64,000 nucleotides of DNA from Diatrype stigma. Lineage: Eukaryota; Ascomycota; Sordariomycetes; Xylariales; Diatrypaceae. The notes beneath the pieces are model-generated. The model ran no database searches, had not been told where the DNA came from, and saw only the letters and a list, made by a program, of their open reading frames with translations. Shown here in pieces: positions 34,543 through 45,718 of the stretch. The position numbers were made by a program, and so were the translations under genes. Where the stretch lies: positions 248,001 to 312,000 of the forward strand of contig JAKJXP020000025.1 in NCBI GenBank assembly GCA_022225965.2. The letters are read 5' to 3'. The first letter of the stretch is position 1. Every line of letters begins with the position of its first letter.

Positions 34543-36128
34543 ATGTCTCTGCTGACTGAGCCACCCGAAGATGGCTCAGACGGCCCACCTGAAATCATCC
34601 AAAGTATCAATGAGGGCAATATAATCTCTCTGAAATCTTACCCCACAGATGTTCGAGTGGTGGGAGGGCAAACGGTTTTCGATGAAAAGGTTAACGAAGG
34701 TTCGGTGTTCCGGTCAATACATATAGACGGCGGTACACTTGAGCTACTCGCAGCAAAGTCGAGTTCAATTGACAATACAGGCCTCCATAATCAAGGTCGG
34801 CATGATTTTTGGGGAATGGGGAACACACTTACATGTGTGTCCATCGGGGACAGGGAGAGGCACCATGCCGGGCGAATGGTAAGTCAGATCATGGTAGTCA
34901 AGACGACTCTAACGCGTGTAGGCTGGAGAGACATTTCTAAGTAATGCATCATATGCAACATACGCCGAAGTCCAGAATCAGACACTTCGTGGCATCCTGA
35001 AATGCATAGCCGAGAGTTTCGTCTTCCTCGATCATGGATTCTCGAAATATTTCCAAGCCGTCGGGAGGGCTGACGATCGTCAGGCTTTGGAAAGATTGCT
35101 GGTCGAAGCTCGGGAAACAGTTACCCGTGGGCAATCCTCGAACACCCCATATATTGGGGACCTGGGCGAATTTTGTGAAGCTGTATTCCAGAGTTGGGGA
35201 GACACCCCTAACTCGTCGGAATGGTCTGAGTTCCGACCAAGACCGGCAAATATCGATGACTACATCAAGTACTTGCAAGATGGTTATGAGCTGCCATACT
35301 GGAGATTCATGCTCTCTGCGTTTATGGTTTGGCGCAATGGCGAGGGCAACAGCGCCAACGTCATTGGCACTGGGGTATTACACGTTCTCAGCAATGTAAC
35401 GACTCGCTGTCGCAGATGGATGGCAAGATTGGAAGCCCAAGCTGCAAATACGGAAGATGAGGCTGCCATCGGGATGTTGCTAAAACAGATCAGAGTGCGC
35501 CTAGATCTCCTGGGCAACGTTGTACTTGGGCATACCTCAGATCCCGACGACTTGGACAGCGCTACATCACCAGCTATGAACACTAATGGGCGTCATTCAG
35601 CACAACATGCGCAATATCCTACAAACCGAACAAATAGCCAAGAGGTCTGTACTCCAAGCCTATATACCCATAATCGTGGTAATGGTTGCAGCTGATCGTC
35701 TATAGGAAACAATATCAATGATAGCGTTGATGTTCACATTCATCATTCTAGCAATCATCCCGGGCTACAGAGGATTCGCCATATCGTATCAAGAAAACCA
35801 AATTGGATCCGTGAACGACGCAGACTTTTGGTATCTTTGCCAGGGCAACGTGATGTTCGTCCTGGGGAGCTTCGCAACGGCGCTTTCACTTCTCCGAAAA
35901 TACACGTACAAGCGGGCGTTTATCGTGTTTCACCTTTTCTTCATCCTGGGACTGGTCTTGGCTATCATCTCTGTTGGCATCTACCCAGGCCACAATACCG
36001 GATGGAGCTCGCTTCTCTCCTTTCTCGGCTCAGTGGCGTCAGCAGCATCTGTTTTGGTTTTAACAACCCAAGCAACGGTACATGAAGTGGTAGATCAGGA
36101 ACCGCAGGACAAGCAAAAGCAGGATTGA
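34543..36128 (+). CDS. Uncharacterised protein with C-terminal membrane helices
   Basis: Exons 34543-34878, 34922-35644 and 35706-36128 join in phase 0 to 493 residues. The first intron (GTAAGT, CTAAC, GTGTAG) is only 43 nt; the second is 61 nt with a GTCTGT donor. About 370 residues of soluble, mostly helical sequence (for example SEWSEFRPRPANIDDYIKY, TRCRRWMARLEAQAANTEDE) precede three to four transmembrane segments (MIALMFTFIILAIIPGY, VMFVLGSFATALSLL, AFIVFHLFFILGLVLAIISVGIY, LLSFLGSVASAASVLVL). I do not recognise a family. The architecture of a cytosolic domain anchored by C-terminal helices recurs in lineage-specific fungal proteins. Codon use is less GC-biased than in the housekeeping genes nearby, as in the following DUF7924-like gene. 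Confidence 0.75.
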
Positions 36129-36423
36129 TGGATTGTGTAGATCAGATCAGGTTTGACGCAGCACAAAAAGCCACGGTGTGTATGAGCCCAAGGTTATCGT
36201 ATAACACAATGTTCACCAAGCACACATGATATTTCTTCTATCTCGCAAACTATGGCGAACTACTACACAGAACTGATATCAAAATGTACACATAGCGATG
36301 CATCTAGATTTAGATGGCCATCTAGAGGTTCCTTGGATAAATTATGTCTACCTTTGTACTCTAGGAGTCTGTCCGGCTGCCTTCGACCAACTGGTCCACA
36401 TCACATTTCTCTACCTGGTTGGG

Positions 36424-37794
36424 TTACGAGATGTGTGCTTGTTGGTCTGCAGCATCGTCATTTGACTCTATATCCGCACTGTTTGCTGAACTGACCACGA
36501 TAGGGTTATCTATCGTCGTGCCGAAAGATGCTCTCTGGTTCGCTTCCTTAATCAACCGATCGCGTGTCGACTTCGCCCCATCTCTCGCATTTCTAAACGC
36601 CATGACGCCTCCTGGGAAATCGTAAGAGTCCAACATCTCGAAGGCTTTGATGAAAGTCATAAAGTACTCTGGAGGGGCTGGTTCCACCCCTGGGGTGACA
36701 TGGTGAGCAAAGAACATGAGCCTGCCGCCTTGGTACGTTGCACTGATCGCGTAAGCCTTATCGTCATACTTAGGCACTCTATTCCCATAGTTTCGAAGGC
36801 CATGCATTGCTCGAGCCCCTATCGCACCACCGTGCATGACCTGTCGCTTCAGAACATCTCCATCCCCGGCTGGGTTCTTGATCTCCATGAAGAAATTTGG
36901 GCAAATCACTTTGCAGTCGATCCGAGTAGGAACTATGACTTTGTTCAGCCTATGAGATACTGTTGGGTGTACCTGGGAAAAGGCGGCACCGTCGTAAAAA
37001 TCTGGCTTTAGTCTAACTGTGGTATCGCGCTCCGTGAACGGGTCAAGATTGGTGAACATAACATCGCTATCACTGTTGAAAGCTGTTTTGTTTCCCTTGA
37101 TGAGAGGCAGCGCACTCTGTTTCCAGTGGCTTTCTGATTTCCCTATGCAGTAGCCTTCGAAGTCTTCGTACATCGATTCGAGATCATCAGAAGAAAGGGA
37201 AGATCTCCTTGTTAACAGAGCTGTTCTCATGTTCTCAAAATTCTTAGGCATGGGAGCACGACGGCCATCGCTGAAACGATAGGGTGTAGGATATACACCA
37301 CAAGTCCTCATGACTTGTTCGAAATTTGCATCATATGCTGATGTGCGTTTCTTTTTGGGGGTAGAATCGAAGCTACTTGGACTGGACTGTCTTTTTCGGG
37401 GTACCACCTTCGTGTCATTAGAAGAGCCCTGAGAACTCATGGTAATCGAATCTAAGAATTCCGCCGGTGGGAAAATCTGATAGTATACAGTGAGTGGTGG
37501 GTTGTCTGTATGGTAGATAGCACACCTAAGCACACTTACCCCTCGAATATCCGTCAAATCAGGACCTCCCTGTCTCGCAAAGCGCTTGATATCTCCAGAA
37601 TATAGGCTATGCAGAGGTTGCGGCTTCGGCCTTGGGAGGAACCTGTTGCGGCGGGCGAGCTCTCTCAAGGCTCTCGTCGTCAAGTGGATTGTTGTCAGAT
37701 GATCGTAGAAACTCGGTGGGAAATTGGAATACTCGCTTGTACTCGACGTGTCGTGGGTTGATGCTATTTCAGGACAATCATTTTGTGTCGACAT
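36424..37794 (-). CDS. DUF7924-like protein with PD-(D/E)XK-type motif
   Basis: Exons complement(37540-37794) and complement(36424-37476) give 435 residues; the 63-nt intron (GTAAGT..TATCAG) is stop-free. I start at MSTQN; an ATG 21 nt upstream is also in frame. The N-terminal third is polar with a bipartite nuclear-localisation-like segment (VPRKRQ..TPKKKR). The C-terminal half resembles a large, lineage-specific fungal family (DUF7924 as I remember it). It has PDFYDG near residue 244 and FFMEIK near 282-285, the spacing expected for a PD-(D/E)XK nuclease-like core. Such families are often expanded and variable between strains. Function is unknown. The tRNA-like fragment about 300 bp upstream may mark a mobile-element context. 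Confidence 0.72.
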   Translation of the reverse strand: MSTQNDCPEIASTHDTSSTSEYSNFPPSFYDHLTTIHLTTRALRELARRNRFLPRPKPQPLHSLYSGDIKRFARQGGPDLTDIRGVSVLRCAIYHTDNPPLTVYYQIFPPAEFLDSITMSSQGSSNDTKVVPRKRQSSPSSFDSTPKKKRTSAYDANFEQVMRTCGVYPTPYRFSDGRRAPMPKNFENMRTALLTRRSSLSSDDLESMYEDFEGYCIGKSESHWKQSALPLIKGNKTAFNSDSDVMFTNLDPFTERDTTVRLKPDFYDGAAFSQVHPTVSHRLNKVIVPTRIDCKVICPNFFMEIKNPAGDGDVLKRQVMHGGAIGARAMHGLRNYGNRVPKYDDKAYAISATYQGGRLMFFAHHVTPGVEPAPPEYFMTFIKAFEMLDSYDFPGGVMAFRNARDGAKSTRDRLIKEANQRASFGTTIDNPIVVSSANSADIESNDDAADQQAHIS

Positions 37795-38851
37795 GATGTA
37801 TTGAATATACAACATAGTTGACGAGTGGTGGACCTTGTCATTCTTTCGTGGGTATGCCTTCCAAGACCCTTCATCGAGCAACAATGCCTAGAATAAGTAG
37901 ACTTCAGAATGTCATTAAAGTCCTGTTCAATAACAAAGCCGACAAGAACACATGGATGGCCATTGTTCTCTGTGCTAGGTCGAATCCGCAAGGTGGATGT
38001 TTCAAGTCCTCGGCTCTGGCTGACTGGTGGCATATACCAACAGACAAAGAACCATCGCATCTAAACGGTCTGTCATAGTGGGACCTAGACCACTACCACT
38101 GAGCCACCATGCCCCTGCAAAAGGGATACAGAATTCCTATAGTGGTATATATGTGCAAGTGGATTGGCAGTTCGCTTGCGAATGCCAACCATGACACGGA
38201 CTACATATGTAATGATAACACTTGCTCATATCTGCAGTAGAGCTAGCCTTTTGTATTACCTGGGAAATCAAATATCCATGATTATAGTTAATGCAAATAT
38301 TCAAGCACATGTGGTTACTGGACATATTCGAATAGAATGATCTCTGGAGACCTGTGTCGTTGAAGCTCGGATTAGTCGTGTATCGAAGGTGTCTGTATTC
38401 AACGCTATCATTTAAATCAGTATAGGCGACCTATTTGCTCTGAGGAATGTTCACATACTCGCCCAACTGTACGTGAGCTTGAGAAAGTATACTCTCGATA
38501 TTCATACCGACCCCTTCATTGGTTGTGTGTGGTGTTGGTGGCAGCTGCAACAGTGGGACAAGTCACATTGCAGACTTGTTAAAGGGGGACATGCGGATCT
38601 AGCAAATCTCGTTATAGATAAATACCTAATCTCCCAGAAGCCTAGGGCTGAAAAAGCAACTCCGATTTTCCATAGTTAGTATGTCTTAGAGTGGTGCAAC
38701 CTCTCACCACATATGAGTTCCGCCCCCACCCCCCTTTTAGTGGGCAGCCGCACCAACGCCGCTCCATGATGCAATGCATACAGGACAAAAAAGCAGGGTA
38801 TCAAACCAAGAGCAAGCCGCACATCTTAACTAAACAAAGCCCGGACGGATT
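37795..38851. other. Intergenic with tRNA-like fragment
   Basis: About 1 kb between two minus-strand genes. It carries a tRNA-like A box (38096-38106) and a B-box-like sequence (37978-37987) in the opposite orientation; otherwise nothing is recognised. Confidence 0.5.
38070..38116 (-). other. tRNA 5'-half-like fragment (A box)
   Basis: Read on the minus strand, the sequence GGCATGGTGGCTCAGTGG matches the acceptor/D-arm of a tRNA and contains a perfect Pol III A box (TGGCTCAGTGG, 38096-38106). No matching anticodon stem, T-arm or correctly oriented B box follows at the usual 30-60 nt, so this is not a complete tRNA. It could be a tRNA fragment, a pseudogene or the head of a SINE-like element. 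Confidence 0.35.
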
Positions 38852-40285
38852 CTAGAACTCCCGGGTCTCCCCCACGTCGCAGGTGTCGAACGCGCCGGTC
38901 TCCGGGAGGCCGCGCCGGCGGAGGGCCTCCTTGAGCAGGCGGGGCGGCTCGAGCACGTCCTCGGCCGTCAGGACCCAGGTGCCCCAGTGGATGGCCATGG
39001 CGTTCTTGCACCGGGTGTCGCGGAAGATCTCGACGGCGTCGAAGGGGTTGGCGTGGACGCTGGAGAACAGGTGGCGCGGCGAGTACGCGCCGATGGGGAT
39101 GAGGCCCAGGTCGAACGGCCCGAACCGCTCGCCGATCTGCTTGAACTGCGGGCACGACGGCAGGTCCCGGAACTGCTCGCCCCAGTCGTCGACGTCCGGC
39201 GGCTGCTGCTTGACCGTCCGGTACCCCGTGTCGCCGCCGAACCAGACCGACTTCTTACTGCCGCCGCCAAGCCCGGCGGTCTCGTCACCGCCGGATGAGA
39301 CGGCCCATGAGCACCAGAGCGTCGAGTTCTGGTCGAGGATGCCGCGGCCCGACCCGTGCTGGCATGGTAGGCAGGCCACCTTGGCCGTGATGGATCCTGG
39401 GGATGGCGCGTCAGAGGAGGCGCTGTTCTTGGGGTCCGTGTCGACTTTCGTCGACTGCTGCTGTGGCGTGAGCGTGATCTCGGCCTCGTCCCACCAGTCC
39501 AGCTCTGTGACGTTCTTGATGCCGCCCTGCTGGAACCACTTCTGCAGGCCCAAGCCGACGAAGAAGTGCACGTTGGGGAAGTGCTTCTGGATCTTCTGTA
39601 CGGACGGGTGCGATAGGTGGTCGTAGTGGCTGTGGCTGATGAAGACGGCGTCCACGAAGGGCAGCTCGGACAGGTCGCACGGGGGCTCGGTATACCGCTT
39701 GAGGCTACCCAGCGCAACAGGGGCGCAGTGGTCCTCGAAGACGGGATCGAAGAGCACGCGCAGCCCGGACGGGAACTCGACATAGTAGCAAGCGTGGCCC
39801 AGCCAGGTAGCTCGGAGGTTCGTGGAGCCGGTGCGCGATGGCAGGAGCTTGGGGGGCACGACGGTCACGACGTGGTCTTCGAGTTTCGGGTTCGGCCAGG
39901 GCATCTGGCCAGTAGTTTTGTGCCTGCCATCCGCTCGAGTCAGCGATCACGAGGTATGGTAGTGTAGCCTATAGTATACTTGGAGGAATAGTACGAACCA
40001 GACCACCATGGCGATATCCTTGAAGTTGACGGGGGTGAAAGACGAGTGGGTGTTCTGGTACTTGACGGTGCACCCGGACCAGCCCTTGACGTGGTGGGCT
40101 TTCGCATCGGCATCCTGGGTGGCGGGATCGGGCTTGCGCGTAACCACGGTGCTGTGGTAGGCCGTCATGGCGAGCACGGCGGTCGACATGGTCGCTGATG
40201 CGGTGGTGGCGGTCAATTGGGGGGGTTTGCGATTGCGAGATCGGCGGCTGCAGCTTCCGAGCAAGATTCGAACGAAGGCTCGCAT
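38852..40285 (-). CDS. NAPE-hydrolysing phospholipase D-like enzyme (Fmp30-like, mitochondrial)
   Basis: Exons complement(39999-40285) and complement(38852-39923) give 452 residues. The frame-keeping 75-nt intron needs an unusual donor (GTTCGT) with a good GGCAG acceptor. The first 20 residues (MRAFVRILLGSCSRRSRNRK) look like a mitochondrial presequence. The metallo-beta-lactamase fold is plain: TWLGHACYYVEF, LFDPVFEDHCAP, the zinc motif HSHYDHLSH, WFGGDTGY and AIHWGTW. Yeast Fmp30 and animal NAPE-PLD cleave N-acyl-phosphatidylethanolamine to N-acylethanolamine and phosphatidic acid; Fmp30 also supports cardiolipin homeostasis at the inner membrane. A disordered insert (KVDTDPKNSASSDAPSPG) sits between beta elements. 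Family assignment is strong; the exon 1 boundary is the weak point. Confidence 0.88.
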
Positions 40286-40356
40286 GGGGATGGGGCGAGA
40301 CTCCTGGCCTCTGGAAACAAAGAAGAGGATCGAGGGAGGACTCGAGGCGCCACGCC

Positions 40357-40364
40357 TATATATA
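40357..40364 (-). promoter_or_regulatory. TATA-like element
   Basis: TATATATA lies 72 bp upstream of the ATG at 40285; it is symmetric, so orientation is inferred from distance. Confidence 0.35.
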
Positions 40365-41014
40365 CAGCGTGTATAAAGCTGGTATAGGCGTATGCATTCC
40401 TGCCTTACTGCTGCTGTGCCGTGTTGTACATAGGAGGTACCTAGGTAAGCTCCAGTGTGCTGTAGGTATGCTGGGTGTACCTAGGTATGCTGTATGCGTA
40501 CCTAGTTCTGCTGCCTGTAGTTACGTAGCATACATACCTACCTACACTACATACACACTGACACCTCGGAGATAAGCTGGAAACGTTGAACCGCCGCGGA
40601 AGGATTGAAAACTGAGGACCGGCCCCGGTCCTCCCGAGTCCGCGATGGTCTGCCGGTTTCGGCCTAGTCTAAAAGCCCTGGGCCCACCTAGTTAGGTCCT
40701 AACCGTCCTATGTTACTGAACTTCACCTGGCCCTTTCAGGTTACGAGCCTGGGAGCTCAGGGGCAGCTACGGGTTGGCAAGATACCAACCACCTAGGTAG
40801 GTTCAACGTTGAGAACTTCATCGACTCACTAATCTGCTCCCAACTTCCCGTCGGCATATCAAACAACCGAATGTCTATATACACCCCGCATGCCCATTTC
40901 CCCCAGAGTCTTTCGAGCCTTTCCCCAGGTTTTTGATAAGGCTAGCCTACACTAGCACCCGGTTAATCTGGAGCATCCCATCTCTGCTTAAAGGCCATTG
41001 CAATGGCTCCAAGA

Positions 41015-41021
41015 TATATAA
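41015..41021 (+). promoter_or_regulatory. TATA-like element
   Basis: TATATAA lies about 125 bp before the ATG at 41143, in the usual fungal core-promoter range. Composition-based only. Confidence 0.3.
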
Positions 41022-41142
41022 CCAGTAACTACCAGAGGTAGCAGGATTGTTTTATTTTTTATCGTATATACCTAGGCAATATCATATACATTCATGCGGC
41101 CATGCTCTTGTCAGTCAGCTATCTGACTTCATCCATTGCTCT

Positions 41143-43628
41143 ATGATGAAATCGTCTTGGTTGTTACTTCTCGTGAGCGCGGTTCGGGCCTCTCCTTATA
41201 GAGTTGACAGGCATGAAATAGTGCAATCTTTCAACCCTCGCCGCAATGCCAGCTCAAGTACAACGCCATTGCAGGTGGGCAATGGCAACTTTGCTTTCGG
41301 GGTAGATGTCACAGGCCTACAAACCTTCAAGCCTTTCGCCACCATGTCAACCTGGGGCTGGCACAACTTCAGCTTACCAACAACTGAAGGTCAAACCTCC
41401 GTCGACGGTAAGCATCTCCCTGCGAGAAGCCTCTTCTCTTTAGAGGGGCATAACCCCTAATAATCTGTCTACATCAACCAGACTTCGTCGGTCTGGACTG
41501 GTGGACACATGGTCGATTGGTCAACTATAATCAGCCAAATCCGGCACAGAGCGAAATATCCGATTGGCTTGTACAAAACCCGCAACGACTAAACCTGGGA
41601 TCCATTGGCTTTCAATTCAATGGGGTTGATGTTACAGAGAAGGCTCTCCAAAACAAATCGCAAATGCTAGACTTGTGGACGGGCAGGATCTCGTCCTCTT
41701 TCACATACGAAGGCTCCTTAATAGAAGTCGAGACTTGGGCGGATCCCGGTTCTGACACAGTCAGCATTGCTGTGGACTCGGACCTCCTGTCAAAGGGGGC
41801 CCTAAAAATATTCTTCGATTTCCCCTATCCAACTCGAGATAAGTTTGGCGCCCCTTTCGTTGGTGTCTTCAATGAAACCGACAAGCACACCACAACTCTT
41901 CAGCAGGGGGCGAGAAACGCAAGTATCCGCCATCAAATTGATGCCACGTCTTATTATGTTTCCATGGCTTGGAACGGTGGTGCCAATATTTCTGGTCCTA
42001 TAGAAGACTCGCATCATTATGTGCTACATCCATCGCCTGGGACCCATAGGCTGGAACTGTCGACAACCTTCTCACCGGTTTCTAAATCGCACATTCCAAG
42101 CTCAGAGCACGTTAGAGCAGCTTCGGCGTCTTGGTGGGAGGCCTACTGGGAGAATGGGGCCTTCATCGACCTGTCATCTACAGATCTGGCCGATGCTACT
42201 GAGTTGCAACGACGGGTCATACTATCTCAGTATCTACTTGCCGTGAACTCCGCTTCTTCGTACCCCTCACAAGGTAAATATATACCTTTATCCCAGTGAC
42301 GTGAAACTCCCCACTGAAACCGTGACGCAGAATCAGGTGAGAAGCTTTAGGGCATCAAATATATTACTAGCATAGGTTTTTAAATCCAAAAGCTTTACAG
42401 GTCTTGTGAATAATGGCTGGTATGGGAAATTCCATGTAAGTGTCATGCACCGATTCCGTTTCATCACGGGTCCGGATCGGGACCTTTGTATCTAACCCCT
42501 GACGAACAACCATAGCTAGAAATGATCCTATGGCATCTACTTCCATTCGCGCGCTGGAATCAGTTCCCGTTGCTGTGGCGGAGCTTGCCGCATACGTATT
42601 CGGACTACCTGTCGTCATCTCTCGAACGAGCGAAGCTCCAGGGCTACAAAGGCGCTCGCTGGGGCAAGATGACAGACCCGAGCGGACGGTCAGCTCCAGG
42701 GGAGATCAATTCACTGTTGATTTGGCAGCAACCCCATCCCATGTACTTCGCAGAGGTCGAGTACCGGTCTTTCCCCAACGACACGACCTTGCGGGCCTGG
42801 GATGAGATCCTTTCCGCGACTGCAGACTTCATGGCATCCTATGCTTGGTTTAACGAGACGACGGGTGTTTACGATCTAGGCCCGCCGATGTATCCCGCGT
42901 CCGAGAACACCGACCCGAACGCTACGGTGAACCCGGCGTTCGAACTGGCGTACTGGAGATTCGGCCTAGACGTCGCTATCCGATGGAAAGAGAGGCAGAG
43001 CCTCGACATTCCGGTGGCCTGGACGGATGTCCGCGATAATCTGGCCCCGCTGCCGGTCGCAGACGACGCGTATGCTGTCTACGAGGGCATCCCGAACATG
43101 TGGGAGAACACGACGGTCCAAGACCACCCCGCCATGTCGGCCATCTACGGCCTGCTACCCCCTCCCGGCAGCGGGCCGCCGCTCAACCTGACAATCGCCC
43201 AGAACACGGCGGACAAGATCCACGACCTGTGGGACCTCGACGACTGCTGGGGCTGGGACTTCCCCATGCTGGCCAGTAAGCAAGCCAACATATTCTAACC
43301 TACCATTAGCTTGGAACGCGCCCGAGTGTGGGCGCCCAACCTGCCAAACGAAACAAGCTGGCCCTAACTCTATGCCCACGTGATAGTGAATAGCCTCCGG
43401 CTCGGGAACGTATCCCAGGCGATCGCGTACCTCCTCCACCCCCTCTTCGAGTTCGACGATGCGGGGTATCCGGTGGGCGGGTCCCGGGTCCCGACGCCCT
43501 ACTTCCCCGGGTCGAGCGCCTTCATGATCGCGATGGCCATGATGGCCGGCGGGTGGGATGGGGAGCCCGGCGCCCATTTCCCCGAGGGCTGGGATGTTCG
43601 GGTCGAAGGGTTCGTGCCTGCTTTGTGA
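41143..43628 (+). CDS. Secreted six-hairpin glycosidase-like protein
   Basis: Six exons: 41143-41407, 41482-42273, 42331-42336, 42401-42435, 42516-43275 and 43387-43628, giving 699 residues. Exon 3 is only 6 nt and completes the conserved stretch QESGLVNNGWYGKFHLEM. Introns are 57-111 nt with CTAAC-type branch sites. The start MMKSSWLLLLVSAVRA is a signal peptide, and many N-x-S/T sites follow, so the protein is probably secreted and glycosylated. The start LQVGNGNFAFGVDVTGLQTF, the central WHLLPFARW and the terminal WGWDFPMLAMNSLRLGN fit (alpha/alpha)6-barrel 'six-hairpin' enzymes related to GH65/GH95. Substrate is unknown. A frame reading without the micro-exon would break the gene. Class call is good. 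Confidence 0.82.
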
Positions 43629-44524
43629 GACCGGTGGGGACGAGTGTTCAAGCGTTGCCATCTCCTATGCCCGTTATTCAGAGCCGCCGTTAGATTCAGA
43701 TACAGTTTGATTTCATGGAGTGAGACATAGCATCACTACTGAACTCGGATGCTAGAGTCATATCAGCCCAGATCCCATACTTTTGATTTAGGGTATCAAC
43801 TGATATATTTGATTTTGGCCGGTTGATTAGAATGCATTTCATATACCAGGTACACCATCATACATGAACATGTACGAAATGCTACCTAGCTGGACTTTAT
43901 TGACAGGCCTGATTCACTCGTCAGGCAATAAGCATGCTATAGCTCTATAACTAGGTACTTAGTATATTAGCCCCTGATCCTAGAGACGCAAGGCAGATAG
44001 GGCTCCCTCCAGCCCCTATCGACGAAGCGCCGGGCGACACAACCTTAATGCCTGTCAGCTGCTGCCAGCTGCCACAGGCGGCATCCTACATACAACATAC
44101 ATGTACGTCAAGTTTCTTTTCTGTCGCATTTTACCCGCCCATGCCACTCTGCCCTGCCCCAGCACTTGTAGTTAATACCTATACCCATCCTGCCATCATA
44201 GAGCAACGACGGCATTGCAGACACATTGCAGACGCTTAGGTTGGCTGCTCTTACCAACACCTTGAACGTTTGTACCGGTAATAAACGCCACGTCGATGCT
44301 GGGCGGTGGTGGCGCACATTAACTATTCGTATTCGGGCTTGAGTGCGCGCAAAGAACCTAACCTTGAAGCATCTCGAGACTGTCTGGCATCTGGCATCTG
44401 GCATCTGGCATCCACCCCCCACCTTGGCTGGCGCTTTCATCCCATCCGCTGACCTCGCCGACCCCCTTCCCTCCATGGACTGGCCCGCGAAGACTATACA
44501 GATTTCCTTGAACAGCCAGATGAT
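43629..44524. other. Intergenic
   Basis: 900 bp of 3' flank and the Lsm1 promoter. Short tandem CTGGCATCTGG units lie at 44385-44411. No gene is recognised. Confidence 0.6.
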
Positions 44525-45244
44525 ATGATGGAGAACCTATCGATTCACGATCCGCCCCAGCCGGGCGGGCCTTCTACCGGTGGCCCCATGCCACCACCAA
44601 TGCTGGGACGCGCTCCCCCACCTCCTCAGCCCCAGCAGCTGCCTCCTCAGATGTTCACTACCGCCGCGCAGCTACTCGATCTCACTGACAGTAAGGCGCA
44701 AGATGCATCGGACGCTCTAGTCGCCAACCTTCGCTAACGCACCCCTGTAGAGAAGCTCCTGGTCTGCCTACGAGATGGTCGGAAGCTAACCGGCATTCTA
44801 CGCAGCTGGGACCAGTTCGGTACGTACGAGTAGAATAGTCAGGAGGGGCTATTGTTATTGTTATTGTTATTGTTGTTGCTGTCGTATTGTAACAGCAAAG
44901 TAATGTTAACGCCGAGCTTATCAGCGAACCTGGTCCTTCAGTCAACGACCGAGCGCATATTCGCCATCACATCAGACCCTCACGAACCCCCGCCCCAGGG
45001 TGTATATGCCGACAAGTCGCACGGCATCTTTCTGGTGAGGGGCGAGAACGTACTGCTGCTGGGGGAGATCGACCTCGACAAGGACGACGAGCCGCCGGCA
45101 GGCTTCGAGCAGGCCGACTTCGACGCGGTGGAGAAGATGGTCAAGGAGAAGAAGGCGTTGGAGAAGGCGAAAGAGAAGAGCAAATTGCGCAAGCTCGCCA
45201 CCCACGGCTTCGAGGGCGAGAACCTAGGCGAGATATTACTCTGA
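44525..45244 (+). CDS. LSM1: Lsm1, mRNA-decay Sm-like protein
   Basis: Exons 44525-44690, 44751-44819 and 44925-45244 give 184 residues (183 from the second ATG, one codon later). Introns are 60 and 105 nt. A Pro/Gln-rich N-terminus (PPPQPQQLPPQM) precedes the Sm fold. Sm1 reads KKLLVCLRDGRKLTGILRSW followed by DQFANLVLQSTTERI; Sm2 reads GIFLVRGENVLLLGEIDL. A long charged C-terminal helix (KEKKALEKAKEKSKLRKL) is characteristic of Lsm1. Lsm1 heads the cytoplasmic Lsm1-7 ring, which binds oligoadenylated mRNA 3' ends with Pat1, and it activates decapping in P-bodies. The Pro-rich extension is typical of filamentous fungi. Assignment is very secure. Confidence 0.95.
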
Positions 45245-45689
45245 AGGGACGTATCGATAGGGGCAATCCATCTCGTGCGGCCCGTCCGCTGCGCCGCGAA
45301 CTGTCTTTCACGTCACGGCGTGGCGAGTATATTTGGGGTTGAGAGGCAGAATATTGTGAAATGCTTTTCTCAACCAAAACCCATCAAACCAGGAACGCCG
45401 CTAGTATCTATCCATAGCCATAGGTTCTAGGAATGCTGGACCTCAAAAGGAGGCCCATTGCTTCTCCCTACTATACGGGCGGAAGGGCGTTGAAAAGGGC
45501 CCTGCGCGTGTACGATTCTTCATAGCCGATTAAGCATAGCGTAAGAGTCGGGTACACACTTGCGCTTCTTGGCCAAGCATGGCTCGAATTCGGGAACTAG
45601 AAAACATTGCGGTATTCCGATCAAGTCTTCTCTATTCTCTATTGAACCTATTCATTATAGTAGCTGCTTCCCGAAGAGCCCTCTATGGG

Positions 45690-45718
45690 ATAGTCCCGTA
45701 TCTATGATACGGGACTAT
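45690..45718. repeat. Perfect inverted repeat (13-bp arms, 3-nt loop)
   Basis: ATAGTCCCGTATC, then TAT, then its exact complement GATACGGGACTAT. Transcribed from either strand it would form a stable hairpin. It lies about 450 bp after the Lsm1 stop. It could be a 3'-end or RNA-structure element, or a miniature-element footprint. Confidence 0.85.

Larger units (their letters stand above)
40286..41142. other. Divergent promoter region
   Basis: 860 bp between the lipase-like gene (-) and the glycosidase-like gene (+). It has TATA-like elements facing both ways and repeated ACCTAGGTA motifs near 40438-40510. Confidence 0.6.

Noticed and set aside
37978..38106. Complete tRNA gene
   Set aside because: A-box-like and B-box-like sequences lie on opposite strands and about 110 nt apart, and no cloverleaf can be drawn.
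38968..39783. 271-codon frame overlapping the NAPE-PLD-like gene
   Set aside because: Same strand, other frame; Ser/Arg/Thr-rich nonsense, while the called frame has the zinc-binding motifs.
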